Source of the DNA: Candidatus Gastranaerophilales bacterium HUM_9
GTDB taxonomy: Bacteria > Cyanobacteriota > Vampirovibrionia > Gastranaerophilales > Gastranaerophilaceae
Length of the DNA stretch: 64,000 bases
Assembly (NCBI GenBank): GCA_002103075.1
Contig: DABG01000002.1
Location: forward strand, 62,001-126,000
Direction: 5' to 3'
A program made the position numbers and the translations under genes. Below, piece by piece: positions 1-7,974 of the stretch; within the stretch, counting starts at the first letter, position 1, and every line of letters starts with the position of its first letter. A model generated the notes under the pieces. It worked only from the letters and a program-made list of their open reading frames with translations, made no database searches and was not told where the DNA came from.

Positions 1-377
1 GTAGTTTTAGGGTTAGCCAGTCCAAACTCATAATGTGTCATAATCGTTTTAGACGTAATTGGAATATTATATTTTTTTGTTAATTGAGCAACAAATTTAA
101 ACCCAGCTTCACATTGTTTTTTATTCAAAGGATATTTACCTTGTTTTGAAGATGACACAAACCCATACATTCCACAAAATGCAACACCAATTGCACCTGT
201 ATTTCCGCCACCTGTATGCTGTGCATATTTTCCATCATTACAATCAAGGTTGTCTTCTGGTTTATATACACCCTTTATTATTTCACCTTTAAAATCAACC
301 AAATAATGATAATGCATTTTATCTATTAAATTTGGAGTGTTTGTTCCTGCTGTCCAATGTATAATTATTTTCTTCAT
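1..377 (-). CDS. N-acetylmuramoyl-L-alanine amidase (phage endolysin type), partial
   Basis: The reading frame starts at ATG 377 and runs off the left edge, so about 125 residues are visible. It begins MKKIIIHWTAG, the first strand and first zinc-binding His of the Amidase_2/T7-lysozyme fold. It continues through a QHTGGGNTGAIGVAF block and reaches THYEFG, which carries the second His. This family cleaves the amide bond between muramic acid and the stem peptide and serves as phage lysin. It lies downstream of the tail genes on the same strand, where podoviruses often place lysis genes. The third zinc ligand is expected beyond the window. A host recycling amidase is less likely, given the lack of a signal peptide and the phage neighbours. 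Confidence 0.85.
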   Translation of the reverse strand, partial: MKKIIIHWTAGTNTPNLIDKMHYHYLVDFKGEIIKGVYKPEDNLDCNDGKYAQHTGGGNTGAIGVAFCGMYGFVSSSKQGKYPLNKKQCEAGFKFVAQLTKKYNIPITSKTIMTHYEFGLANPKT

Positions 378-392
378 CTAATTCTCCTTTAT

Positions 393-1016
393 TTATAAAA
401 ATGAACTCATTGCAGAACCAATAGTTGATGCCATTGACAAATAATCAGACATACCAGAATTACCAGAATATATGTTGTTTGTACCAGTGCTTTTTGAGTT
501 ACCTTTACTTGTTGAAAGAGAAGTATTTTGGTTCGCATTCACGACATTATATCCATCTAAATATGCACTCAATAATGTACTCAACATTTTAGCTGTTTCA
601 GTTCTTGAGTTAGACAAAAGTTCATTTGCATAATTTGCAACATTATTAGATAAATTGTTAGAAAGATTTTTATACATATTTGTTGCTTGAGAAGAACGAA
701 TCATATTCCTATCAGAAAGTGGATTGATAATATCATTTTCTAAAGTCGATTTTGCATTACTGCTTACAGTATTTATATAACTATTCAACTTCGATTTATT
801 AGTTATTGAATCTAAGGAAGGATTCAAATATTCATTTAAAACATTTCCAATATTGTTATTAACAACTTTATTAATTGTGTCATACGCTGAACCATTCACG
901 AAATTCGTTTTTGTTCCTTTATTGTTTGTTTTTGAAACAACGTAAGGATTGGAAGTCGTTGTTTTTTTATAAACTGTATTTTTTGAAGTATTTGTATTTT
1001 TAGAACTATTTCCCAT
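393..1016 (-). CDS. Ser/Asn-rich phage-block protein of unknown function
   Basis: This frame encodes 207 residues from ATG 1016, chosen over a more upstream ATG at 1082 because AGAAAGGA sits just before it. The start overlaps the end of the preceding gene by 11 bp. The protein is hydrophilic and very rich in Asn, Ser and Thr. It has a disordered N-terminus of about 50 residues and a helical middle with repeated asparagine-spaced heptads. There is no signal peptide or membrane segment. Position between the tail genes and the endolysin suggests an internal virion or ejection protein or a fibre accessory, but I recognise no family. Confidence 0.6.
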   Translation of the reverse strand: MGNSSKNTNTSKNTVYKKTTTSNPYVVSKTNNKGTKTNFVNGSAYDTINKVVNNNIGNVLNEYLNPSLDSITNKSKLNSYINTVSSNAKSTLENDIINPLSDRNMIRSSQATNMYKNLSNNLSNNVANYANELLSNSRTETAKMLSTLLSAYLDGYNVVNANQNTSLSTSKGNSKSTGTNNIYSGNSGMSDYLSMASTIGSAMSSFL

Positions 1017-1407
1017 TTTGTATCCTTTCTTTTTCATTATTTTTAAACACGTAAAAAGTTTCTTTAACTTTCTTAAACCCACATCTCAAAAGTGCCCAAG
1101 CAACATCTTTGTATTTGGTATCTGCCCAAATATCACAATCAAACCAACTTAAAGATTTTTGAAAACATACTTTATTAAAAAGATGTTTATTTCTTATCCC
1201 ATAACCATTAACCCAAAGTTTATTATCTTTTTCATAAAAATAAACACACAACGTTATCTCATCTTTATCATAAAACGCATAAAAAAGAGTTTGAGAAATT
1301 ACTTCTTCAAATGTTGAATCATCATTTACTCTAGAATTGTAATATTCATACATTTTCTTGCAACGTTCAAACTCAAAATCTTTATCTAAAGGTATTTTCA
1401 CTTTCAT
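1006..1407 (-). CDS. Small phage protein, possibly GNAT-like (T7 gp13 type)
   Basis: 133 residues. The start codon shares one base with the stop of the upstream tail gene (TAATG), so translation is probably coupled. The order FYAFYDKDEITLCVYFYE, then a Gly/Asn turn, then WALLRCGFKKVKETFYVF resembles the strand-strand-helix-strand ending of GNAT acyltransferases. T7 gp13, a 138-residue virion-assembly protein, has such a fold and a similar size and genome position. Similarity is judged by eye and is weak. A simple unknown tail-block protein is the fallback. Confidence 0.5.
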   Translation of the reverse strand: MKVKIPLDKDFEFERCKKMYEYYNSRVNDDSTFEEVISQTLFYAFYDKDEITLCVYFYEKDNKLWVNGYGIRNKHLFNKVCFQKSLSWFDCDIWADTKYKDVAWALLRCGFKKVKETFYVFKNNEKERIQNGK

Positions 1408-2960
1408 TACGCACTTTTAACCTTTATTTTTTGAAACTCAATATTTTTTATAGCAAACCCTTGTGATTTTTCTGAGGTAAAAAACGTTATTTCTAATGTT
1501 TTAAAAGTTGATATTGGTAGTTTTTCTGTTGAAACAATATCTTTTGGTCTAAATTTTGAGTAAGTATCCCAATAACTTTTATCCCAATAAAAAAGGTTTT
1601 TTAGTGTTTTTGAGATAATACGTTTTATTCTTGGCAATTTTAATTTATCATAATTTTTTGTATACTTTACATAAAAATCGTTAAAATAATCTGTATCATA
1701 AGTTATTTTGGGAGGTATATAAAAAGTTTTTATTGTATTATCTGATGACAAATTCAAGGGTGAACAATTATAGTACGATTCAATGAATTCACCATTAAAA
1801 GAATCGCCCTCATATTCATACAAGATTTCTTTTTCTGTAGCTGAATAAAAAACATTATCAATTATTTTTATATCAACCAATTTTTGAGATTTACGTTTAA
1901 GCCATTGCTTGTTGATATAGTCAAAGATTAAAATAGTTGAATAATTTTCATCAAAGGTTGGGAGTAGAAACCAGATTTCATTTCTTTCTGATTGAACAAC
2001 AGAAAGAGTTTTTATATTATTCAGATTTTTAGAATCGATTGTTAATAATTCTTCTTGAATATCAAGCCCAATATTGCTACCAAGAGTTTTGTCACCATTA
2101 ACAACTTGAGAAAAAGAAAAAACGCCTTTTTTCGTATCGTCATAAAAATATAACTCCGTACCGTGAAAGATTAAAGAGTTCATGCCTGCACAACCCCCTG
2201 GAGATTCATCAGTTTGGAAATATGAGTAATCAGAATTTATCGCAATCAATGAAGAAGAATCATTATGAAAAACGGCTAATTTACCAAGATAAGGATATAT
2301 TGCAGTGATTTTTTTTGTATACTCAATATACCCTGCAGAAGTTGTTATTGAAGCATCTTCTGTTGAAAAGTCAAAACAATTTTCTTTAACAGAATACCAA
2401 AGAGTATTGCCATTAAAAACCCAAAGTCTGCCATCAAATATAGAAAGTCCTAAACCGTTTACCTCACGGTTATCAACATCTTTTGGTGTGAATTTTGTAA
2501 TCTCGTTTAATTCACCTGATTCATTGTATTTACCAAATTGAAGTGAATAAAACTCCTTACCAGTCGAAAAGATAAATAAATCATTCCAACCTTGAGCAAA
2601 ATCAATTGCACAAGATTTCCCTGTTAAAGCTAAGCCTGATTTCTTAAGGGTAAGAGTTGTCGAAACAGGTGAAAACTCATATAAACGACCTTCAAGAGAG
2701 GTTTCTGTGTGAACAATAAAATAAGTCGTATCGTTTTGAATGGATTGAAAAATGTTTATTATTTTTTCATCATCAGAACCAAGAGTTAAAAGTGCAGTAT
2801 TCCCTTTCATTGAACGGATACCAACACCAGAATTCACACCTGTATTAAATAATTCAACATTTTGGATATCTGAAGCTGTTATTTGAGAAGACGAAAAATC
2901 AGAACAAACTCTTTTTATGCCTGCAAAATTGTTGCATAGAATTTTTGTAATTGATGACAT
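1407..2960 (-). CDS. Podovirus-like tail nozzle/hub protein
   Basis: 517 residues, with start ATG 2960 preceded by AAGGAGG. There is no signal peptide. The N-terminal 30 residues match the usual opening of tail tube and nozzle proteins (a short strand, then a statement of input genes such as GVNSGVGIRSMKGNTAL). The rest is a series of beta blades (YFIVHTETSLEGRLYEF, FDGRLWVFNGNTLWYSV, SLIFHGTELYFYDD) as in beta-propeller nozzle proteins such as T7 gp12 or P22 gp10. It lies in the same direction as the coat and adaptor genes but is cut off from them by the plus-strand cassette array at 3152-6499. The role is inferred from layout and blade pattern. Confidence 0.6.
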   Translation of the reverse strand: MSSITKILCNNFAGIKRVCSDFSSSQITASDIQNVELFNTGVNSGVGIRSMKGNTALLTLGSDDEKIINIFQSIQNDTTYFIVHTETSLEGRLYEFSPVSTTLTLKKSGLALTGKSCAIDFAQGWNDLFIFSTGKEFYSLQFGKYNESGELNEITKFTPKDVDNREVNGLGLSIFDGRLWVFNGNTLWYSVKENCFDFSTEDASITTSAGYIEYTKKITAIYPYLGKLAVFHNDSSSLIAINSDYSYFQTDESPGGCAGMNSLIFHGTELYFYDDTKKGVFSFSQVVNGDKTLGSNIGLDIQEELLTIDSKNLNNIKTLSVVQSERNEIWFLLPTFDENYSTILIFDYINKQWLKRKSQKLVDIKIIDNVFYSATEKEILYEYEGDSFNGEFIESYYNCSPLNLSSDNTIKTFYIPPKITYDTDYFNDFYVKYTKNYDKLKLPRIKRIISKTLKNLFYWDKSYWDTYSKFRPKDIVSTEKLPISTFKTLEITFFTSEKSQGFAIKNIEFQKIKVKSA

Positions 2961-3139
2961 TATAATCCTCCTTTATTTATTTAATATTTAGTATTTGAAT
3001 ATATTATTGAATTACATTCTTTTTCCTTATCCTGTATATATTTCTCAATATATTTTATTACCATAGATATACCTTTCTTTATTTATACTAACTACAACTC
3101 CATAATCATTAGTACTATTTACATTTAGTAAAATAGTGC

Positions 3140-3151
3140 TAAAATAAACCT
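3140..3151 (+). promoter_or_regulatory. Extended -10 for leaderless cassette 1
   Basis: TGCTAAAAT precedes the ATG by 6 bp (hexamer TAAAAT at 3140-3145). No Shine-Dalgarno sequence fits in the gap, so transcription should begin at or next to the start codon. The same block recurs before cassettes 2-4. Confidence 0.6.
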
Positions 3152-3553
3152 ATGAAAAAATTTTTAATATATTTCCCAAAATCTATTTCAGGTTTATTTT
3201 TATCTATCCTAGGTTATTTGAATTTTATTCTCACAACTATATTTTTATTGGTTGCACATTATGAAATTGCTGTAATAATTTTAGATAAATCTTATACTCA
3301 ACCAGAATGTTGGCCAAATATATCATTTATTAACCAAGGTTTCCTAGTTGGATTAACGATTTATCTAATAGAATTTATTTTCTTTTTATTTATTTACATA
3401 AAAGAATTTAAAACCCTTAATCCAGACTCAAGTCAAAACAAAATTTCACTAATTAGAAAATTATTTGTATTATTAGGTGGAATTTTATTCATATTCTATT
3501 TTATTTTTGCAATCATAATTCAACTTTGTTATTTCATAAGAGGGATTAAGTAA
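3152..3553 (+). CDS. Cassette 1 A-type small membrane protein
   Basis: 133 residues, opening MKKFLIYFPKSISGLFLSIL, shared with the A genes at 3997, 4821 and 5714. Three hydrophobic segments are visible at about residues 12-38, 60-84 and 104-128. The loop between the first two varies most among copies. The short KEFK-type basic/acidic stretch after segment 2 is kept. There is no signal-peptidase site and no catalytic motif. The start lies 6 bp after an extended -10, so the mRNA is probably leaderless. The stop overlaps the B start (TAATG), so A and B are made together. I recognise no family. Phage moron, superinfection exclusion or immunity functions are guesses only. Confidence 0.7.
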   Translation: MKKFLIYFPKSISGLFLSILGYLNFILTTIFLLVAHYEIAVIILDKSYTQPECWPNISFINQGFLVGLTIYLIEFIFFLFIYIKEFKTLNPDSSQNKISLIRKLFVLLGGILFIFYFIFAIIIQLCYFIRGIK

Positions 3554-3948
3554 TGATTAAATCAACATTAAAAAAGATTCAAAAATCTATATTTTTTAAT
3601 GCAATCGCTGCAATTTCTTATATTGAACTCACTATAAGTTCATTAACGATAATTTTTACCCATATAAATGAAATTTTAGACCCAAATATGAGTTATTCAT
3701 TTAGTAATTTCTTAGCTTTTAGTTTTTTATTTTTAGTTTTTAGTTCAATATATGCAATCATTATTGTTATAGCTTGTGTTATTGCAGGTATTGTTGAAAT
3801 AAAACAAGCCAATACTAATGGATATATTATTAACATTCCTGAAAAAATTTTAAACTCATTAGCTTATAAAATAGTATTTTATTTAGGTTTTATTTTAACA
3901 ATAATTATGTGTATTTATCGGATTTCACTTAATTTGTTTATCATCTAA
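3553..3948 (+). CDS. Cassette 1 B-type small membrane protein
   Basis: 131 residues. Its ATG shares a base with the A-gene stop, and AGAGGG lies upstream. It opens with an amphipathic MIKSTLKKIQKSIFFN block and has three hydrophobic segments (about 15-37, 55-80 and 107-130). The last two are separated by the signature IAGIVEIKQ...GYIINIPEKILNS, which all four B copies keep. The conserved loop is likely cytosolic and functional. No known family was recognised. Confidence 0.7.
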   Translation: MIKSTLKKIQKSIFFNAIAAISYIELTISSLTIIFTHINEILDPNMSYSFSNFLAFSFLFLVFSSIYAIIIVIACVIAGIVEIKQANTNGYIINIPEKILNSLAYKIVFYLGFILTIIMCIYRISLNLFII

Positions 3949-3984
3949 TTTATCATTATATATTTACTTTTTCCAAAATAATGC

Positions 3985-3996
3985 TAAAATAAACCT
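3985..3996 (+). promoter_or_regulatory. Extended -10 for leaderless cassette 2
   Basis: TGCTAAAATAAACCT directly abuts the ATG at 3997. It is identical to the block before cassette 1. Confidence 0.6.
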
Positions 3997-4392
3997 ATGA
4001 AAAAATTTTTAATATATTTCCCAAAATCCATTTCAGGATTATTTTTATCAATACTAGGATATTTGAATTTTATTCTTTCAAATATTTTATTATTAGATTT
4101 TAAACATGAATTATCAGTTATTATATTGGGAACTTCTAAAATCAAACAAAATTATTATATGACTATTCATGAACTTGGTTTTTTATTCGGGTTCTTTGTA
4201 TACCTTTTTGAATTTATTTTATGGATTATAATTTTCAAAAAAGAATATAAAAAATATGCAATAATTGAAAATCCTCAAAAAAACAGTTCTTCTATAAAAA
4301 ATTCATTTATTTACTTGGGATTAATCCTATATTTATTAGAATTTATTTTTTCTATCTTAATCCAAATTCTTTACATAATAAGAGGATTTTAA
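3997..4392 (+). CDS. Cassette 2 A-type small membrane protein
   Basis: 131 residues. The first 20 residues are identical to the A protein of cassette 1, and the same three membrane segments are present. The extracytoplasmic loop (about residues 38-62) is unrelated in sequence to the other copies (IKQNYYMTIHELG), which fits diversifying selection on that loop. The B gene follows after 4 bp. Function unknown. Confidence 0.7.
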   Translation: MKKFLIYFPKSISGLFLSILGYLNFILSNILLLDFKHELSVIILGTSKIKQNYYMTIHELGFLFGFFVYLFEFILWIIIFKKEYKKYAIIENPQKNSSSIKNSFIYLGLILYLLEFIFSILIQILYIIRGF

Positions 4393-4396
4393 ATTT

Positions 4397-4816
4397 ATGC
4401 TAAAAAAACTCCAAAATTCCATATTCTTTAATATAATTGCATCATTAATTCATATTGAAATTTTTACTTTTTTAATATTAACTTTCATTTATTATTTAAA
4501 TGAATTATTTTCTAACACATTTAATAATTATTCATTGTTACCAAATATTTTTTATTATCCTGTACATTTTCTGATTATATTTATTGTTCTCTATCCTATC
4601 TTTTCTAGCTTAATATTTATAGCTTCACTTATATCTGGAATTCTTGAAATAAAAAGATCTAATACACAAGGTTTTATAATAAATATTCCTCAAAAAATAT
4701 TAAATTCAAAGTTCTATAAATTTACATTTATTATAAGTCTTATTTTATCAATTCTTATGATAATCATTTTTCTTGGTTTATATATATTTACTTTTTCTAA
4801 AATAGTGCTAAAATAA
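4397..4816 (+). CDS. Cassette 2 B-type small membrane protein
   Basis: 139 residues with three membrane segments. It keeps the B signature as ISGILEIKRSNTQGFIINIP before the last segment. The first loop carries about ten extra residues compared with cassette 1. It ends just before the promoter of cassette 3, whose -10 hexamer begins at 4809 inside this coding end, so the two units are packed without spacer. Confidence 0.7.
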   Translation: MLKKLQNSIFFNIIASLIHIEIFTFLILTFIYYLNELFSNTFNNYSLLPNIFYYPVHFLIIFIVLYPIFSSLIFIASLISGILEIKRSNTQGFIINIPQKILNSKFYKFTFIISLILSILMIIIFLGLYIFTFSKIVLK

Positions 4817-4820
4817 ACCT
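4809..4820 (+). promoter_or_regulatory. Extended -10 for leaderless cassette 3
   Basis: TGCTAAAATAAACCT precedes the ATG at 4821. It overlaps the last codons of the preceding B gene. Confidence 0.6.
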
Positions 4821-5225
4821 ATGAAAAAATTTTTAATATATTTCCCAAAATCTATTTCAGGATTATTTTTATCTATCCTAGGTTATTTAAATTTCATTTT
4901 TTCAAATTTCCTTCTACTTATGTTCACTAAAGAAATATCTGCAATTCTATTTGGAACTCCTTATGTTCGTAAAAATGGATTTCCTTATTTGTCAGAATAT
5001 ATTAACGGTTTTTATAGTGGATTAGCAATTTATTTTATTGAATTTATTATATTTTTATTCATATATTTAAAAGAATACAAAATCTACAGCAAAAACAATA
5101 ATTCAAATAATATTTCTATATTTAGAAAAATATTAGTATCACTTGGTGGAATATTATTTATATTAGAATTCATTTTTACATTTTTAATTCAACTTTGTTA
5201 TTACGCAAGAGGTCTTTATCAATGA
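4821..5225 (+). CDS. Cassette 3 A-type small membrane protein
   Basis: 134 residues. The N-terminus is nearly identical to cassette 1. Three hydrophobic segments are present, and the C-terminus ends ...IQLCYYARGLYQ, parallel to IQLCYFIRGIK in copy 1. The stop overlaps the B start in an ATGA junction (5222-5225). Function unknown. Confidence 0.7.
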   Translation: MKKFLIYFPKSISGLFLSILGYLNFIFSNFLLLMFTKEISAILFGTPYVRKNGFPYLSEYINGFYSGLAIYFIEFIIFLFIYLKEYKIYSKNNNSNNISIFRKILVSLGGILFILEFIFTFLIQLCYYARGLYQ

Positions 5226-5668
5226 TTAAATCAACAATAAAAAGCCTACAGAAGTCTATATTTTTCAACATAATTTCACTACTTTCATTAATTGAACTAG
5301 GAATATTTTTAATAATAACTCTATTAGGTCTTTTTTATGTTTTATTAGACCATATAGCTTTAAACCCACTAATATCTAACATCTTACAAAATATCCATTT
5401 CAAAGTTTTTGAAATATTTTTAGGAAATTTTTTATTGGGTAATATTGTTTTACTCTATTTCTTTCCAATATTTGCAATAATAATTATCATTGCATGTGTA
5501 ATAGCAGGTATTGTTGAAATCAAACAAGCTAAAAACTATGGATATATTATTAATATTCCTGAAAAATTTTTAAACTCATTAAATTATCAAATAGCCTTTT
5601 TTCTTGGCATTATCACAACAATTACTATGTGTACACTAATAGGTTCTTTAGGATTATTTTTAGGATAA
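5222..5668 (+). CDS. Cassette 3 B-type small membrane protein
   Basis: 148 residues from ATG 5222. A longer frame from 5195 would overlap the A gene by ten codons and lacks support, while the MIKSTIKSLQKS opening matches the other B proteins. It has three membrane segments, a longer first loop than its paralogues (residues about 40-70) and the conserved IAGIVEIKQ...YIINIPEKFLNS block. Confidence 0.7.
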   Translation: MIKSTIKSLQKSIFFNIISLLSLIELGIFLIITLLGLFYVLLDHIALNPLISNILQNIHFKVFEIFLGNFLLGNIVLLYFFPIFAIIIIIACVIAGIVEIKQAKNYGYIINIPEKFLNSLNYQIAFFLGIITTITMCTLIGSLGLFLG

Positions 5669-5701
5669 ATTGATTTTATTTTACTTTTTTCAAAATAATG
5701 C

Positions 5702-5713
5702 TAAAATAAGTTT
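5702..5713 (+). promoter_or_regulatory. Extended -10 for leaderless cassette 4
   Basis: TGCTAAAATAAGTTT precedes the ATG at 5714. It is the most diverged of the four copies yet keeps the 6-bp spacing. Confidence 0.55.
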
Positions 5714-6115
5714 ATGAAAAAATTTTTAATATATTTCCCAAAATCATTATCTGGATTTGTTTTTACAATCCTCAATTATATAAACTTTTTAATTTTTAAT
5801 ATTTATCTATTTTTAACTTTTGATATTGTCAAAATAATTTTTCAGGGTAACACATCACTATCAAAAGAAAATGAATTTTTCTATCTATCAGAATTTACTG
5901 ATGGCTACGCATTTGGAATTATCATATATATTATAGAACTTATTATTTTCTTAATTTTGTTTTTACAAGAACAGAAAAAACTCAATCCTGAAAATATAAC
6001 TTCTTCAACCATAAAATCAATTTTTGTATATTCTGGAATAATATTATTTATTATAGAATTTTTAATTCTTACAATTATAGAATCACAATACATTTTCAAT
6101 TTAATAAGGTCATAA
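5714..6115 (+). CDS. Cassette 4 A-type small membrane protein
   Basis: 133 residues. It opens MKKFLIYFPKSLSGFVFTIL, so the first eleven residues are identical to the other A proteins while the rest is the most diverged copy. Three hydrophobic segments are kept. The last lacks the IQLCY motif and reads IIESQYIFNLI. The B gene follows 3 bp downstream. Function unknown. Confidence 0.65.
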   Translation: MKKFLIYFPKSLSGFVFTILNYINFLIFNIYLFLTFDIVKIIFQGNTSLSKENEFFYLSEFTDGYAFGIIIYIIELIIFLILFLQEQKKLNPENITSSTIKSIFVYSGIILFIIEFLILTIIESQYIFNLIRS

Positions 6116-6118
6116 ATA

Positions 6119-6499
6119 ATGCTAAATAATCTCAAAAAATCTATATTTATAAACATAATTGCATCATTTTTTTATATAGAACTTTTGCTAATAATACTCA
6201 TGCCTGTTTTTAGCATACTTACATATTTTACAAAAGCATTTCCAATCACATTATGTATATTTTTCCCTATATACTCAGTTCCATTCTTTTTTGTGTGTTT
6301 AATAGGATTTCTTATAGAATTAAAAAATTCAAAATTGAATGGTTTTTTAGTCGATATTCCAAACAATATAATAAATTCTTTATGGTATAAAATACTATTC
6401 TGGACAGGTTTATTATTATCACTTTTACTAATATTATTCAGCGCTATTTTAGTTATAAATCTGTTTTTATATTTATCTTATTTAATTCTAACAAATTAA
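6119..6499 (+). CDS. Cassette 4 B-type small membrane protein
   Basis: 126 residues, the shortest B copy, because the first loop is reduced. It keeps three hydrophobic segments and a degenerate B signature (IGFLIELKNSKLNGFLVDIP). It ends the array. The next gene on the far side is the minus-strand phage adaptor. Confidence 0.65.
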   Translation: MLNNLKKSIFINIIASFFYIELLLIILMPVFSILTYFTKAFPITLCIFFPIYSVPFFFVCLIGFLIELKNSKLNGFLVDIPNNIINSLWYKILFWTGLLLSLLLILFSAILVINLFLYLSYLILTN

Positions 6500-6569
6500 T
6501 CACAAATTGAACATACCTATTCAACAATGCTTTCACAGTTGTAAGTTGAGGTTTCCACCCCCAAAAGAC

Positions 6570-7238
6570 CTACCAATTAATCTTACGCATCTTTTTTCTA
6601 ATCCCTAATGATTTTATCAATGCCTTATATGCTTTTTCATACTGAATATTATATCCTGTATAATTGTCATCACTTATATCCACCAATGCGTACATCATAA
6701 CTTTTGATATCAACGCATTTATAAACAACTGGCTATATTGTTCAGGAATATCTATATAATCATCAGCTTTATCTAACCTATAAACAGGGTTGTCATTTGA
6801 ATCATAACCAACTGCCAATGTATAATAATCAACATTAACTCGATAAACTTTATCCGGTGTCGGATAAAACTCTATCTTATTATCTTCAACAAAAAAACCT
6901 GTCGGACGTCCAACCTCAACCTCTAAATCTTTATAATCTTCTAAAAACTCTAAAAGCCTTCCACTGAGTTTAACACTATATTGTATCCCTTTGGGAGTTT
7001 CTTTTTGCTTTATCGTACCCAACGGCAAGCTATATTTTTCTAAACAAGGTTGAATAAAAAAAGTCTTTGTTTTTAACCTAAATTCAAACGGATATGAACA
7101 CCACAATTCAACTAAAGACTTATTTATCGCAGATAATAAAGAGCTGTCAAAATCATCTACAGTTTTTGCATCATTATCAAACATCGACCACGGCTGTGAT
7201 GCTATCTCATTATATAAATTAAGAAGGGTAATTGTCAT
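6570..7238 (-). CDS. Phage head-tail adaptor protein (SU10 adaptor type)
   Basis: 222 residues. An N-terminal helix bundle (LLNLYNEIASQ, then INKSLVELWCSYPFEFR) is followed by a beta section with GRPTGFFVE, KIEFYPTPD and VYRVNVDYY. That spacing is characteristic of podovirus/SU10-like adaptor proteins that sit under the portal. The C-terminal helix is basic and ends near RKKMRKINW, a likely portal-docking tail. It follows the coat region in the transcription direction, as expected for a head-completion gene. The cassette array now separates it from the tail gene at 1407-2960. Confidence 0.7.
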   Translation of the reverse strand: MTITLLNLYNEIASQPWSMFDNDAKTVDDFDSSLLSAINKSLVELWCSYPFEFRLKTKTFFIQPCLEKYSLPLGTIKQKETPKGIQYSVKLSGRLLEFLEDYKDLEVEVGRPTGFFVEDNKIEFYPTPDKVYRVNVDYYTLAVGYDSNDNPVYRLDKADDYIDIPEQYSQLFINALISKVMMYALVDISDDNYTGYNIQYEKAYKALIKSLGIRKKMRKINW

Positions 7239-7286
7239 ATTATATATATCCTTTCTGGTTTAAATTTTTAAACCATATTTCAAATT

Positions 7287-7466
7287 TTATTCAATAATTA
7301 AAGGTAAGATTGAATCCTTATCAACATTTTCTAAAACTATTTTATTATTATTCGTCTTTCTCCTTGTCCCTTTTGAAAAATCATTAGGATACTCCTCTAA
7401 AAGCTTCGTTGCTTCATCTTTAGGCAAGTTAAAAATATTATTTGTTTTTAAGTTCAAAATTTTCAT
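7287..7466 (-). CDS. Small phage protein, 59 aa
   Basis: This short frame starts MKILNLKTNNIFNLPKDEA at ATG 7466 and has AAGG ten bases upstream. A small protein of this style (a strand, then a Leu-Pro-x-x-Glu-Ala helix) often lies between coat and adaptor genes in podoviruses. It is basic in the middle and ends LPLIIE. It fills the otherwise empty gap between the adaptor and the decoration-like gene. Function unknown. Confidence 0.55.
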   Translation of the reverse strand: MKILNLKTNNIFNLPKDEATKLLEEYPNDFSKGTRRKTNNNKIVLENVDKDSILPLIIE

Positions 7467-7553
7467 AACACACCAACCTTAAAGTTTTAAAGAAAGGCGA
7501 ACTTTGACATATAACAACAAAGTTCGCCCCAACAAATAGAAAAGGAACTACAT

Positions 7554-7940
7554 TTACACATTTAACGCAACCGATTTAGCGACAGCATAAATATTACCTG
7601 CTACATCGGTTGAAAAATCAAGATTTACACTTCCATCTCTGTTTTCAAATCTAGATGCATCTTGAATTTGTAACATTGTTGTAGAGTTAGCTTCCACTGG
7701 GACAGCCAATTTACCCAACATTGAGTTTGGATAAGCATTACCAGCTAAGAAAGTAACTTCGCCTGCTTTTTCTGCAGTGTTTTCTACACAAATCATCAAA
7801 GTATTGTTTTTGTTTTTAAACGCATTTTTAATAGTAATCCCATTAGTTGTATTAATTACTGTTTTTTCAACAGTAACGTCTGCAACAGATTGAGTTACAT
7901 CAACTACAGGACATTGTACATTTATAATATCTCTTGTCAT
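7554..7940 (-). CDS. Phage capsid decoration/head-fibre-like protein
   Basis: 128 residues, beta-rich and with no signal peptide. The ATG at 7940 follows a GGAGGAT site. Gly/Ala/Val-rich strands (LMICVENTAEKAGEVTFLAG, LAVPVEANSTTMLQIQD) read like an immunoglobulin or jelly-roll decoration protein. It lies directly downstream of the coat gene, the usual site for head decoration or fibre proteins. Assignment rests on position and composition. Confidence 0.5.
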   Translation of the reverse strand: MTRDIINVQCPVVDVTQSVADVTVEKTVINTTNGITIKNAFKNKNNTLMICVENTAEKAGEVTFLAGNAYPNSMLGKLAVPVEANSTTMLQIQDASRFENRDGSVNLDFSTDVAGNIYAVAKSVALNV

Positions 7941-7974
7941 AAATCCTCCAAATATTTATTTCTAACTAACTACA

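Larger units (their letters stand above)
3152..6499 (+). repeat. Tandem array of four two-gene membrane-protein cassettes
   Basis: Four units of roughly 0.8-0.9 kb (3152-3948, 3997-4816, 4821-5668, 5714-6499) each encode one A-type and one B-type small membrane protein. The copies have diverged, but the first 32 bases of each A gene and the promoter block in front of it are identical or nearly so. The array lies on the strand opposite to the phage virion genes and separates the tail gene from the adaptor gene. Confidence 0.9.
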
